Shown: positions 48,078 to 57,972 of the stretch, one piece after another
Layout: every line of letters begins with the position of its first letter
Numbering within the stretch: the first letter of the stretch is position 1
Notes under the pieces: model-generated
What the model was told of the DNA's origin: nothing
The model's input: only the letters and a program-made list of their open reading frames with translations
Database searches by the model: none
Position numbers and translations under genes: made by a program
Origin: Haematobia irritans
Taxonomy: Eukaryota > Arthropoda > Insecta > Diptera > Muscidae
Length of the DNA: 64,000 nucleotides
Assembly (NCBI RefSeq): GCF_050003625.1
Contig: NC_134397.1
Location: 271,430,070 to 271,494,069, forward strand
Direction of reading: 5' to 3'

Positions 48078-51000
48078 TTATTCATCATCTTCCTCCAAAA
48101 ATGATTTATATATTTTAATTTTATCGGCCGATACGATTCCCTCATATGGCCTTTGCGTCCTCTTCGATCCCGGCATGTCTTTCACGACATATCTGTCATT
48201 TCCCAAATATTTCACTATTTGAAATGGACCACAGAATTTAGGAAGTAATTTTCGACCTCCGTCAACTGTTTTCGTCTTCTTAACAAGAACCAATTGACCT
48301 CTTTCATAAATACTACCCAACTTTCTACACTGATCGAATTTTCTTTTCTGATATCTCTGTGCCTTTTCTATTGAAGTTTTAGCTTGCTCTCGGCTAATAG
48401 TAAAATTCTGACCTACATTCTCTACCACCTCATTACTTAAATATGCATCATTTTTTCCCTTTGGTAAAAATCCAAATAAAAGTTCATTGGGTATTTTTCC
48501 GGTAGATTTGTTAACGGTGGAATTCAAACCCCACTGAATGTTACTCACACATTCATCCCAACTGTTCTCCTCTACTGCAGATGCTCGTATGCTTGATAAA
48601 ATAGTTCTATTATATCTCTCAGCCTGGCCATTCGCTCGTGGAGTTGCGGTCGCATTATGGATCACCTTTATTCCACATTCACTTGTGAAATTCATAAACT
48701 TATGGCATCTAAAAGTACTAGCCCGGTCGCAAACAATTCGCCTTGGTACCCCAAAAATCTTTATAAAATCATCTAAAAATTTTATTACATGATCCGCCTT
48801 TGTCGTTGGTACAGCTTTTAATTGCACGTACTTTGAAAATCCATCTACCATCACAATCAAATACATGTTCTTCCTTTTACTTTTCGAAAAAGGTCCAATA
48901 TGATCAATGTGTACTGTCTCAAATGGAATGTTTGACTTTTCTATAGGATGCAATTGTCCTACTTGCTTACCCGAAACTACCTTGTTGTAAGAACAGGGGA
49001 GACAGCATGCGATATATCTATTGACATAACGTCTCATATTCGCAAACCAGTATTTATTGCTTATAGCAGAAATTGTCTTATCTACTGAAAAATGGCCAAT
49101 CTTATCATGATGATTGAAAACTATTTCTCTTCTAGACGTTTTGGGTACAACCCATTTTATTCCATCTTCAGTTTTCTTGTACAGCCTGCCCTGCTTTAAT
49201 GCATATTCTTTATGAATTTGTTTCTCGTTCTTATCTTGTGGTGCATTTTTAAGAATTTCTAATAGATATTTGCACCTATCATCACTGAGCTGCATTGCTA
49301 GTACCCAATCTTTCTCAGATATATCTACTCTATTAATATCCGTTTTTATTGGGGGCTCTATTGCATTACGACTTAGTGCATCCACATGACCCATCTGAGA
49401 CCCCGGACGATATTCTATTTCAAAATTAAAATCTTGTAACATTAACCACCATCTACCTATCCTCGGAACTAAATCTCTTTTCGTAAATGCAGTTCTTAAA
49501 GCTGCGCAATCTGTTAAAACTTTAAATTCAATTCCTAATAAATATACTCGAAATCGTTTCAACGCATATACAACTGCTAAAGTCTCCAACTCATATGAAT
49601 GATAACATTGTTCTTCCTTTGAAGTTGTATGACTAAAGTATGCAACCGGTTTCAAAGAACCATCAGTTTGTCTCTGAAACAAAACCGCGCCCACTCCCCA
49701 TTTACAAGCATCTGTGTGCAATTCAGTGTAAGCTTCCCTGTCGTATATTGCTAATATAGGACGATCTGTAAGACGTCGTTGTAATTCTTGAAAAGCTTTG
49801 TTTTGCTCCTCCCCCCATATAAATTTTGCATCCTTTTTCACTAACATTTGAATAGGCCTGGCTATCAAGGCATACTGATGAATAAATTTCCTAAAATATC
49901 CTGTTAATCCTAAAAATTGTCGTATTTCGTGTATATTTTTAGGAATTGGAAATTCTAGAACAGCTCTTATTTTGTCTTTTCCCGGCTTAACACCTTCTGA
50001 ATTTATTTCAAATCCTAAATATTGTATACTATCTTGAACAAAAAAACATTTCTTTAATTTAAGTGTAACACCATTTTCTTCAAACCGTTTCAAAACAATT
50101 TCAAGGTTTTTAAACCCATTTTCAATTGAGTCAGAAGGAATCAATACATCATCCATATAAACCATTGCAATATTAAATCTCAAATTTCCAAGAACTTTAT
50201 TCATGGTTCGTTGAAAAACCGCAGGCGCATTTACCAAACCAAATGGCATTCTCAAAAATTCATAATGACCATCAGGTGTAATAAAGGCTGTTTTGTGAGA
50301 GGAGTTGTTATCCATCGGGATTTGGTAGTATCCACTTGCACAATCTAGACTAGTGAAGTATTTGCTACCTTTTAGTCTATCAATTTCATCATCCATTCTC
50401 GGCATTGGAAACACTTCTTTCACAGTTTTCCTATTCAGAGCTCTGAAGTCAATGCACATTCTGTATCCGCCATCTTTCTTTCTAACCAAAAGAATTGGGC
50501 TGGAATACGAGGATGATGAGTCCTGAATTAGGCCAGCATTTTTTAATTCATCTACCATTTCCCGTACAATCCCTCTCTCCGACCAAGACATGCGGTATGG
50601 TTTATATGACACCGGTATTTCATCCTTTAAGACAATTTTCATTTCCGAGTCTCTTATTGTCCCTAACTCTGACATATCATTAGCAAAACAACATCTATAT
50701 TTATTCAAAAGTAACATCAGTTGTTTAATTTGTTCTTCTGTCAAATGACCACACTGAGTAGAAACTTCAGCATAGCTCAAATTATTCAACTCTTTCCTGT
50801 TTACAACATTATTTTCTATACAGCCAGTTTCATCAAAATAACATGCATGGGCTCTACCAATCCGACTCCCATCCTTAAAAATTATATCCTCTTCGGATTC
50901 ATTACTGATTAGAACTAATCCATTATTACCAAAAACACATCCCATGATTTGATATTCGCCCTTCGGTTTATTAACATACAAGTCGTCGATGTAATAACTC

Positions 51001-52073
51001 AAATTCGTGTCTGAATCAGTAACAACATTTACAAGTTGGGCATGTCTCTTTGGGATTTTAACTGTGCCATCAACAAATAAGGAGAATTTTTTCTTCAACT
51101 CGCAATCAAATTCGGGTAATAAACCACAATCACGAGTCATCAGATGAACAACATTATTCGCCACAATCATTATAATGTTAGGATGATTTATCAAAGGTCG
51201 CCCGATTAAGACGTCAACATCTTGCGCATAATCGGGTACAATGTAAATTTCGACTACAGCTGTAGCCAAATCAACTTCTAGTTTGGACGAAAATTTGTTT
51301 ATCACGGGTACAACTGACCCTCCATATCCCATAACATGCATACAACACTTATCATATTCAATTTTTAATGTATTAGCACTAGATTGCCTCATAAGTATCA
51401 CAGAACATCCTGTGTCAAGGAATGAATCAAAACTCACACCATGCACTTTACATTTCATAAAATAACAAAAATCCTTGCTTGAATTACTGCTATTCTTTAC
51501 ATTCAATGTGGCAAACTCACCCGTATTTTTCAAACACTCCTGGGTTTGATGTCCCCATTTTCTACATTTATTACACTTCTTTGCAGGTTCCTTACATTTG
51601 CTGGCATAATGTCCCCTTTTCTTACAATTGAAGCAAATCAAGTCCTTTTCCTCATTTTCCTCACGTGGTATTGTTATGGATCGTCCCTCTATCCTCCGAA
51701 TTTTTGATCTAGGTTCTATGTTACTGGGAAATGTTGAAAGATAATGCCCAAACAAGTCCTCAGGTGTTATAAAATTGCCTGCTCTTGCTCCAATCTGGGT
51801 ACTGCCTTGAGGGAGTCCATCTATTATGCACGAAACAGCATCACGTCCGGAAATTTTGCATGCATCTGTCAATAATTTTTTATCGAAATAATATTTCGCC
51901 ATTGACTCTTCAGGAACTTTGACACGGTTAACCAATCGCTTAAGAGTTTCTGCATAGTTTTGGTGTTCTGGGAATGATTGAATTAACAAAATTTTCCATT
52001 GTTCCCATGACAACGAGTAATTATTTAAACTCTCAAACCAATTTTTTGCTAATCCTTTTAGTCGATTCTGCAT
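48078..52073 (-). CDS. gypsy Gag C-terminal part plus Pol polyprotein
   Basis: The open frame is 1331 codons. Counting from the Met at 52073, two CCHC zinc knuckles (about 147-160 and 167-180) end the Gag nucleocapsid part. The protease has DTG at 220-222. The reverse transcriptase has the YMDD box at 639-642. RNase H has Asp788, Glu830, Asp855 and Asp898 as likely active-site residues. Integrase has an HHCC zinc domain (about His989, His994, Cys1024, Cys1027) and Asp1057, Asp1116 and Glu1152 with 35 residues between the last two. All key residues are present. The frame continues upstream in phase to a TAG at 52098-52100; the 52073 Met is probably internal and not a true start. Products act in virus-like particles and then in the nucleus to copy and insert the element. 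Confidence 0.95.
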   Translation of the reverse strand: MQNRLKGLAKNWFESLNNYSLSWEQWKILLIQSFPEHQNYAETLKRLVNRVKVPEESMAKYYFDKKLLTDACKISGRDAVSCIIDGLPQGSTQIGARAGNFITPEDLFGHYLSTFPSNIEPRSKIRRIEGRSITIPREENEEKDLICFNCKKRGHYASKCKEPAKKCNKCRKWGHQTQECLKNTGEFATLNVKNSSNSSKDFCYFMKCKVHGVSFDSFLDTGCSVILMRQSSANTLKIEYDKCCMHVMGYGGSVVPVINKFSSKLEVDLATAVVEIYIVPDYAQDVDVLIGRPLINHPNIIMIVANNVVHLMTRDCGLLPEFDCELKKKFSLFVDGTVKIPKRHAQLVNVVTDSDTNLSYYIDDLYVNKPKGEYQIMGCVFGNNGLVLISNESEEDIIFKDGSRIGRAHACYFDETGCIENNVVNRKELNNLSYAEVSTQCGHLTEEQIKQLMLLLNKYRCCFANDMSELGTIRDSEMKIVLKDEIPVSYKPYRMSWSERGIVREMVDELKNAGLIQDSSSSYSSPILLVRKKDGGYRMCIDFRALNRKTVKEVFPMPRMDDEIDRLKGSKYFTSLDCASGYYQIPMDNNSSHKTAFITPDGHYEFLRMPFGLVNAPAVFQRTMNKVLGNLRFNIAMVYMDDVLIPSDSIENGFKNLEIVLKRFEENGVTLKLKKCFFVQDSIQYLGFEINSEGVKPGKDKIRAVLEFPIPKNIHEIRQFLGLTGYFRKFIHQYALIARPIQMLVKKDAKFIWGEEQNKAFQELQRRLTDRPILAIYDREAYTELHTDACKWGVGAVLFQRQTDGSLKPVAYFSHTTSKEEQCYHSYELETLAVVYALKRFRVYLLGIEFKVLTDCAALRTAFTKRDLVPRIGRWWLMLQDFNFEIEYRPGSQMGHVDALSRNAIEPPIKTDINRVDISEKDWVLAMQLSDDRCKYLLEILKNAPQDKNEKQIHKEYALKQGRLYKKTEDGIKWVVPKTSRREIVFNHHDKIGHFSVDKTISAISNKYWFANMRRYVNRYIACCLPCSYNKVVSGKQVGQLHPIEKSNIPFETVHIDHIGPFSKSKRKNMYLIVMVDGFSKYVQLKAVPTTKADHVIKFLDDFIKIFGVPRRIVCDRASTFRCHKFMNFTSECGIKVIHNATATPRANGQAERYNRTILSSIRASAVEENSWDECVSNIQWGLNSTVNKSTGKIPNELLFGFLPKGKNDAYLSNEVVENVGQNFTISREQAKTSIEKAQRYQKRKFDQCRKLGSIYERGQLVLVKKTKTVDGGRKLLPKFCGPFQIVKYLGNDRYVVKDMPGSKRTQRPYEGIVSADKIKIYKSFLEEDDE

Positions 52074-52097
52074 GACGAAAATTTTATAGTTATCGTT

Positions 52098-52391
52098 CTA
52101 ACCATTCAAAACTCCAAACTGTTCGATTTTCTGAATCCACGCTGATGCTGGCAAATTTATTATTCCAGGTTCAAATTCCGGAATAAAATTAGCACTTGCG
52201 GTCACACCTGCTGTATGTTGTCTATCAGATAAATTTCTCACTAAACTTTCAAGAGATTGCATCCTAGCGTTAATTTCATCTCTCGTGATATGTCCATCTC
52301 CATCAGAACAGAATGCATCAATATTTGAATTTCTTGCATTTTCTCGCGCTTCCAGTTGTCTTCTAGCCGATTGATGCATTCTCGTATTCAT
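52098..52391 (-). pseudogene. gypsy Gag N-terminal part, ended by an in-frame stop
   Basis: The first ATG is at 52391 in a good context (ACCAAAATGA), giving 97 codons. It is rich in Arg, Asn and Gln and has no zinc knuckle. It ends at TAG (52098-52100), exactly in phase with the downstream gag-pol frame. A disabling point mutation is more likely than programmed readthrough, since the stop falls inside the Gag body before the nucleocapsid motifs. The element would need trans-complementation or suppression to move. Confidence 0.8.
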
Positions 52392-52452
52392 TTTGGTCCT
52401 TTGCGTAATTTCCAATACAGTTATTAGTATTTGGTGTATCCCACCGCTGCTT

Positions 52453-52625
52453 TATAAGGATTGTTCTTTTTTTCCTTTTTATTAAAACTTCCGTTTTATG
52501 TAGTTGTTAGTAACAGAATGACATTTCCTTTTTTTTTTTATTTTCAATAAATTGTAAAATAATTTTCTTGGCTTGTTTTTCCAAAAATAATATTTAAAGT
52601 ATTTTTATTATACAAAGTGCCTACA
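52453..52625 (-). repeat. 5' LTR of the gypsy element
   Basis: 173 bp; it should carry the promoter reading toward lower coordinates. Bordered outside by the CTAT duplication. Confidence 0.93.
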
Positions 52626-52629
52626 CTAT

Positions 52630-53624
52630 TTACAAAAACAAAATACTCTAACATTCATCTGGCTTTGTTAGCCAGACATGTTGTCTGCGTAACACAGTTC
52701 GTATGGTTAGGACGATTTATATACGTATATAAACAACATAAATGGTTCGACAAAATTGAGGGAGTACATGTGTGCACTACAGTGTGTGTATGTGCAGGGA
52801 GGGATAGAGCGAGAGCATAAATAATAAGCATTTGGTGCTACAAGAGAGCTACACACAAGACAAGAACTCCTATCACGGCTAACCTCGATGCCAACTTATG
52901 ACAAAAAAAAAAAAAGAATGTTAAACATTTGTGTGTGCAAGTGAGTGAGTATTGCCTGCCCCCTCCCTTCCCATTTCCTTTATATTCTATTGTATTCTAG
53001 CATCACACGTGTTTTTTGTTTTTGTAATTCTCATATCAAAAAATGTACATTTATAATTATCATTACTTTCTCAAAAGTGATATAAACTCATGCTAATGAC
53101 TCTGCTCTTCACATGCTTCTCCTTTGCTATTGGATGCAAAAGTAACTTTAAACAAAGAGCAGAGCTACTCATTCATTCATGAGTTTTGTGTAGGTTAACA
53201 GTTGTGCTGTTGCTGCCGTTGCCAATAATGGGGCACAGTGGTTGATAAAAAAGCTTTGCTTGGAGTCTCCTTGAAAAATCATTTTTTTAATCTATGCGTT
53301 TAATTTTAATTTGTTTACCCCAATATTAAAAAAAAAATAATAATTAAATTATATTTATAACAAAAGAAAAGCAGAAACCCCACTTATGGGGTTTCCTCAA
53401 AAATGTACAACAGCAAAATTTTATGTTTGGCAAAAGCTTTTTCAAACAAGGACGGTATGTGTGCTGCCTTTGAAATTTCAGGATTGAGCAACCCTTGTGT
53501 TGCAATCTGCCAATTGACAGCTCTACCATAAAACTTGATATATTTGAGTTTATAACATACGTACTCAGAACGTTTAGACATACGAGCGGTATTTGTATTG
53601 TTTACAGCAACTTAAACAAAAAAT
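52630..53624. other. Low-repeat DNA
   Basis: No element ends, RNA genes or convincing exons seen. TGCAGGGAGGGATAGAGCGAGAGC near 52793 and A-rich runs are the only simple features. Confidence 0.3.
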
Positions 53625-54130
53625 AATCTACCAAAATAAGGAGAAAATTTTACCAAAAACAAAACCAAACCAAACAAGTAAGGACAGTCTAAAGTCGGGC
53701 GGGGCAGACTATATTATACCACTCTGCCAAATGTGTTGGGGGCTATATATAAAAGTTTGTCCCAAATACATACATTTAAATATCACTCGATCTGGACAGA
53801 ATTTGATAGACTTCTACAAAATCTATAGACTCAAAATTTAAGTCGGCTAATGCACTAGGGTAGAACACAATGTTAGTAAAACAAGTAAGGAAAGTCTAAA
53901 GTCGGGCGGGGTCGACTATATTATACCCTGCACCACTTTGTAGATATAAATTTTCGATTCCATATCACATCCGTTAAATGTGTTGGGGGCTATATATAAA
54001 GGTTTGTCCCGAATACATACATTTAAATATCACTCGATCTGGAAAGAATTTGATAGACTTCTACAAAATCTATAGACTCAAAATTTAAGTCGGCTAATGC
54101 ATTAGGGTGGAACACAATGTTAGTAAAAAA
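53625..54130 (+). repeat. Terminal part of family iii, tandemly duplicated
   Basis: 53625-53671 is the minisatellite boundary module (AATAATCTACCAAAATAAGG) without any units. AACAAGTAAGGACAGTCTAAAG with GTCGGGCGGGG starts at 53673, and the same start recurs at 53880 with the hairpin AGTCGGGCGGGGTCGACT. Both copies continue with GTGTTGGGGGCTATATATAAA and AAATATCACTCGATCTGGA. The first lacks ~45 bp. Confidence 0.7.
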
Positions 54131-54289
54131 ATATGGCAAACATTTAAATCTGAAGCAATTTTAAGGAAACTTCGCAAAACTTTATTTATGATTTATCGCT
54201 CGATATACATGTATTAGAAGTTTAGGAAAATTAGTCATTTTTACAACTTTTCGACTAAGCAGTAGAAATATTGGTATTTTGACCATTTT

Positions 54290-54756
54290 TGTCGAAATCA
54301 GAAAAATATATATATGGGAGCTATATCTAACTCTGCTCCGATTTCAACCAAATATGGCACGCATAAATACAATGCTAATTCTACTCCCTGTGCAAAATTT
54401 CAACTAAATCGGAGTTAAAAATTGGCCTCTGTGGTCATATGAGTGTAAATCGGGCGAAAGCTATATATGGGAGATATATCTAAATCTGAACCGATTTCAA
54501 CCAAATTTGGCTGACATAGCTACAATGCTAATTCTACTCCCTGTGCAAAACTTCAATTAGATCAGAGTAAAAGATTGGCCACTGTGGTCATATGAGTGTA
54601 AATCGGGCGAACGATATATATGGGAGCTATATCTAAATCTGAACCGATTTCAATAAAATTTGGCACACTTTACTACACTACTAATTGTACTCCTAAATGC
54701 AAAATTTCAACCAAATTGGGATAAAACTCTGGCTTCTGGGACCGTATTAGTCCCAT
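54290..54756 (+). repeat. Array of 153-bp units (family iii)
   Basis: TATATGGGAG occurs with GGGAG at 54316, 54469 and 54622, exactly 153 bp apart, each followed by CTATATCTAA-like and TGAACCGATTTCAA-like sequence. The array stops where the DD37E copy begins; one more unit fragment lies at 56046-56128 inside the following minisatellite. Confidence 0.9.
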
Positions 54757-55637
54757 ATGCCGTCCAAGCAAGAAGAGCAGCGTATCAAAATTTTGCTCGC
54801 GCATCGCGAAAATCCGAGCTACTCGCACGCAAAGCTGGCAAAATCGCTAAAAGTTGCCAAATCGACCGTTACAAATGTAATTAAAGTGTTTGGGGAACGT
54901 TTGTCGACAGCCAGGTGGTCTGGATCGGGGCGAAATCGAAAACCGGAAGCCGCTGAGACGACAAAGAGAGTTGCCGGTAGTTTCAAGCGAAACCCTAACC
55001 TCTCTCTCCGAGATGCCGCAAATAAGCTGGGTGTATCGTCTACTGCTTGGTAATGGACGACGAAACTTACGTCAAAGTCGACTACAAGCACCTTCCGGGA
55101 CAGGAGTTTTATACGGCAAAAGGAAGGGGAAAGGTAGCAGATATTTTCAAGCACGTAAAACTGTCAAAGTTTGCAAAGAAATATCTGGTTTGGCAAGCCA
55201 TCTGTACCTGTAGCTTGAAAAGCAGCATTTTCATAGCTTCCGCGACTGTCAATCAAGAAATTTACGTGAAAGAGTGTTTGAATAAACGTCTGCTGCCTTT
55301 CCTGAAGAAACAAGGTTGTTCCGTACTGTTTTGGCCGGATTTGGCATCTTGCCATTACGGTAAAAAGGCCATGGAGTGGTATGCCGCCAACAACGTGCAG
55401 GTGGTTCCCAAGGACAATAACCCTCCCAACACGCCAGAGCTCCGCCCATTTGAGAAATACTGGGCTATTGTCAAGCGGAACCTAAAGAAGACCAAAAAAA
55501 CTGCTAAGGACGAGCAGCAGTTCAAGGCAAACTGGCTTTCTGCGGCGAAGAAGGTGGACAAGGTGGCTGTACAAAATCAGATGGCAGGTGTCAAGCGTGA
55601 GGCCCGGCAATTCGGATTTGGAAAAGCGAAAGCCTAA
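54757..55637 (+). pseudogene. DD37E transposase pseudogene, copy 2
   Basis: The first frame, 54757-55050, covers the DNA-binding half without the frameshift seen in copy 1 (TVTNVIKVFGERLS, LRDAANKLGVSS). About 40 codons are then missing relative to copy 1 and a stop follows. The catalytic frame from about 55047 to 55637 is open and has MDDETYV (Asp), WPDLAS (Asp) and RPFEKYW (Glu). 37 residues lie between the last two. The family's third acidic residue is kept, although the residue before it differs from copy 1. It is non-functional because the two halves are out of frame. Confidence 0.85.
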
Positions 55638-55762
55638 CTGAATATTTTTCCTGAATTTTATACTAATTGAACTTGAAAAAGTAATTTAATTTGATTTTTT
55701 AAATAAACGATTTCACCGATTTACACGCGTTTTCCCTTGACCAAATTTTGACCGTATCACCA
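54757..55762 (+). mobile_element. DD37E Tc1/mariner element, copy 2, 5'-truncated
   Basis: It starts abruptly at the transposase ATG and ends with GACCGTATCACC, the family terminus. The left inverted repeat is missing. The join with the 153-bp unit (…GTATTAGTCCCATATGCCG; intact unit …GTATTAGTCCATATCGGG at 56090) shares only ATAT. It is therefore not a clean transposition product; a deletion or end-joining event is likely. Confidence 0.85.
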
Positions 55763-56905
55763 TTTATCTATAGAAAATTTTGTCAAAATTGTTATGTCAA
55801 TAGAAAATTTTGTTAAAATTTTATTCCTATAGAAAATTATGTCAAAATTGTGTTCCTATAGAAAATTGTGTCAAAATTGTATTCCTATAGAAAATTATGT
55901 TAAAATTGTATTCCTATAGAAAATTTTGTCAAAATTTTATTTTTATAGAAATTTTTGTCAAAATTTTATTTGAATAGAAATTTTAGTCAAAATTTTTTTC
56001 CTATAGAAAATTTTCTCAAAATTTTATTCTTATAGAAATGAAATAAATGCAAAATTTCAACCAAATTGGGGTAAAACTCTGGCTTCTGGGACCGTATTAG
56101 TCCATATCGGGCGAAAGATATATATTTCTATTTCTATAGAAAGTTTTGTCAAAATTGTATTCCTATAAAAATGTTTGTCAAAATTTTATTTCTATTCAAA
56201 ATTTTGTCAAAATTTTATTCCTACAGAAAATTATGTCAAAATTGTATATATACAGAAAATTTTGTCAAAATTGTTATGTCTATTGAACATTTTGTTAAAA
56301 TTTTATTCCTATAGAAAATTATGTCAAAATTGTATTCCTATAGAAAATTATATCAAAATTGTATTCCTATAGAAATTTGTGTCAAAATTGTATTCCTATA
56401 GAAAATTTTGTCAAAATTTTATTTTTATAGAAAATTTTGTCAAAATTTTATTTGTATACAAAATTTTGTCAAAATTTAGTTTTTTATAGAAAATTTTGTC
56501 AAAATTTTTTTCCTATAGAAAATTTTCTCAAAATTTTATTCTTATAGAAAATTTTGTTAAAATTTTATTTTTATAGAAAATTTTGTTAAAATTTTATTTT
56601 TATAGAAAATTTTTGTCAAAACTTTATTTTTATAAAAAATTTTTGTCAAAATGTTAAATTTATAGAAAATGTTGTCAAAATTTTATCTCTATAGTAAATT
56701 TGGTCAAAACTTTATTTCTATAAAAAAATTTGTCAATATCTTATTTCTAAAGATTTTTTTTTAATTTTATTTCTAAAGAACATTTTTTCAATTTTTTTTT
56801 TCAAAATTTTATTTCTATAAAAAATGTTGTCAAAATTTTATTTCTAAAGAAAATTTTTCCAAAATTTTATTTCTATAGATCATTTTGTTAAAATTTGTAT
56901 AGAAT
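55763..56905 (+). repeat. 29-bp minisatellite array, large
   Basis: About 35-40 units such as CCTATAGAAAATTATGTCAA-AATTGTATT, mostly 29 bp apart. It is interrupted at 56041-56130 by part of a 153-bp unit (CAACCAAATTGGGGTAAAAC, ACCGTATTAGTCC). Confidence 0.88.
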
Positions 56906-57010
56906 ATTTGGAGAGGAATATTATGCACAACCTACCAAAGTATCAAGAATTATATTAATTTAACAAACAGTAAGAAATCTACCATTTTTGGCAGAATTCT
57001 ACCAACTGTG
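56906..57010 (+). repeat. Minisatellite boundary module
   Basis: GGAGAGGAATATTATGCACAA, AACCTACCAAAGTATC, AAATCTACCATTTTTGGC, AGAATTCTACCAACTGTGGC. It is the reverse complement of the module at 45896-46008. Confidence 0.75.
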
Positions 57011-57205
57011 GCGGCCGGAAAGTAAAACAATGCTTGACTGTATGGATGTTTCAAAATGAGTCAAATCCATCAAAAGTAGCCTGTTATGTCGGAGAAACTG
57101 TACACAACAATTTGTTTGCCCGCCGTCTTCCAAGTAATCAGGAAAACCAAGCGCCGAAGACGGTTGGATGAATTTTCACCACGATATAAATTTCGATATC
57201 TTTTC

Positions 57206-57396
57206 TAATGTGGAACGCCGTTCGGACTCGGCTATAAAAAGTAGGTCCCTTGTCATTGAGCTTAACATGGAATCGGGCAGCACTCAGTGATAAGAGTTCA
57301 CCAATGTGGTATCACAATGGACTGAATAGTCTAAGTAAGCGTGATACATCGGGTTGCCACCTAACCTAACTTAACCTAACCTAACCTAACCTAACC
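57206..57396 (+). mobile_element. SINE, 5'-truncated, with long CCTAA tail
   Basis: It begins at GTGGAACGCCGTTCGG and continues to the 3' end, finishing in about seven CCTAA-type repeats (57358-57396). The tRNA-like head is absent, as in 5'-truncated retroposons. Confidence 0.85.
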
Positions 57397-57403
57397 TTCT
57401 AAT

Positions 57404-57964
57404 CAGAGATGGTCTGTATCAAGCTTTTTTAGGTTTGCGACTGTCGTAAAGTTGTAAACGTCACATACGCGCCGTAAATGTAGCAAAAGTAACAAAAGTC
57501 GCAAACTCAAAATACTTTAGTCACGTCAGCTAGGCAGCGGATTTGATGATATCCAAGACGATGGTATATCCGCAGAAATTTCAATTTTTATGAATGTTCA
57601 CAATTTTCAGCTTTAGTCCCCACATTTTCCCTAATGCCTTTTGCAAGAGGGGTAACCGTTGCTTTTCTCGTCCTTTCGTAGTTTTAAGTTCAGTCTCCTG
57701 TCCAATATAACTCCAAGGTATTTTGCACGCCCACCAATGGGCATTTCGATACCACCTAAGAAAATAAGCTTTACCGTGAAAAAACTTTCACAAATTTCTG
57801 CAGAAACTCACAGCGAATGCTGTCATGCTAAATTAAAAAATGTTCAGAATTTCTTCTATGCAAAATTAGATTTTCTACAGTAGATTTACGACTTTTGCGA
57901 CATACGTATTATACCGTCGCAAATGTATGTCGCAAAAGTCACAGTTTGTGACAGGCCAACCCTG
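57404..57964. mobile_element. hAT-type non-autonomous element carrying an RT fragment
   Basis: Left end CAGAGATGGTCTGT and right end (reverse complement) CAGGGTTGGCCTGT match at most positions; both then have GCGACT-type words. The 8 bases outside are CTTCTAAT and TTTCTAAT (7 of 8), a hAT-length duplication. 561 bp; the centre carries a piece of non-LTR reverse transcriptase. Confidence 0.75.
57608..57772 (-). pseudogene. Non-LTR reverse transcriptase fragment inside the hAT element
   Basis: On the minus strand the reading PIGGRAKYLGVILDRRLNLK is the conserved segment after the YADD palm of Jockey/LOA/R1-type enzymes. After a frameshift LQKALGKMWGL follows, also typical of that region. It is only ~55 codons long and no other part of the retroelement is present. 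Confidence 0.75.
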
Positions 57965-57972
57965 TTTCTAAT

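Larger units (their letters stand above)
47823..52625 (-). mobile_element. Ty3/gypsy LTR retrotransposon, nearly intact
   Basis: Two LTRs of 174 and 173 bp (47823-47996, 52453-52625) flank an internal region with a gag-pol frame on the minus strand. The 4-bp target duplication CTAT lies at 47819-47822 and 52626-52629. On the coding strand each LTR starts TGTAGGCAC and ends CCTTATA. The LTRs are identical except for one T in a poly-T run, so insertion is recent. Close to the 5' LTR the coding strand has GCAGCGGTGGGAT, which could be part of a tRNA primer site, but it is not a clean TGG-starting one. No env-like frame is present. Confidence 0.95.

Noticed and set aside
48538..51465. Plus-strand open frames across the gypsy pol region
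   Set aside because: They are antisense shadows of the pol frame without recognisable motifs.
57358..57396. (CCTAA)n as a telomere or telomere scar
   Set aside because: It is attached to a SINE body and the same tail occurs at other SINE copies.
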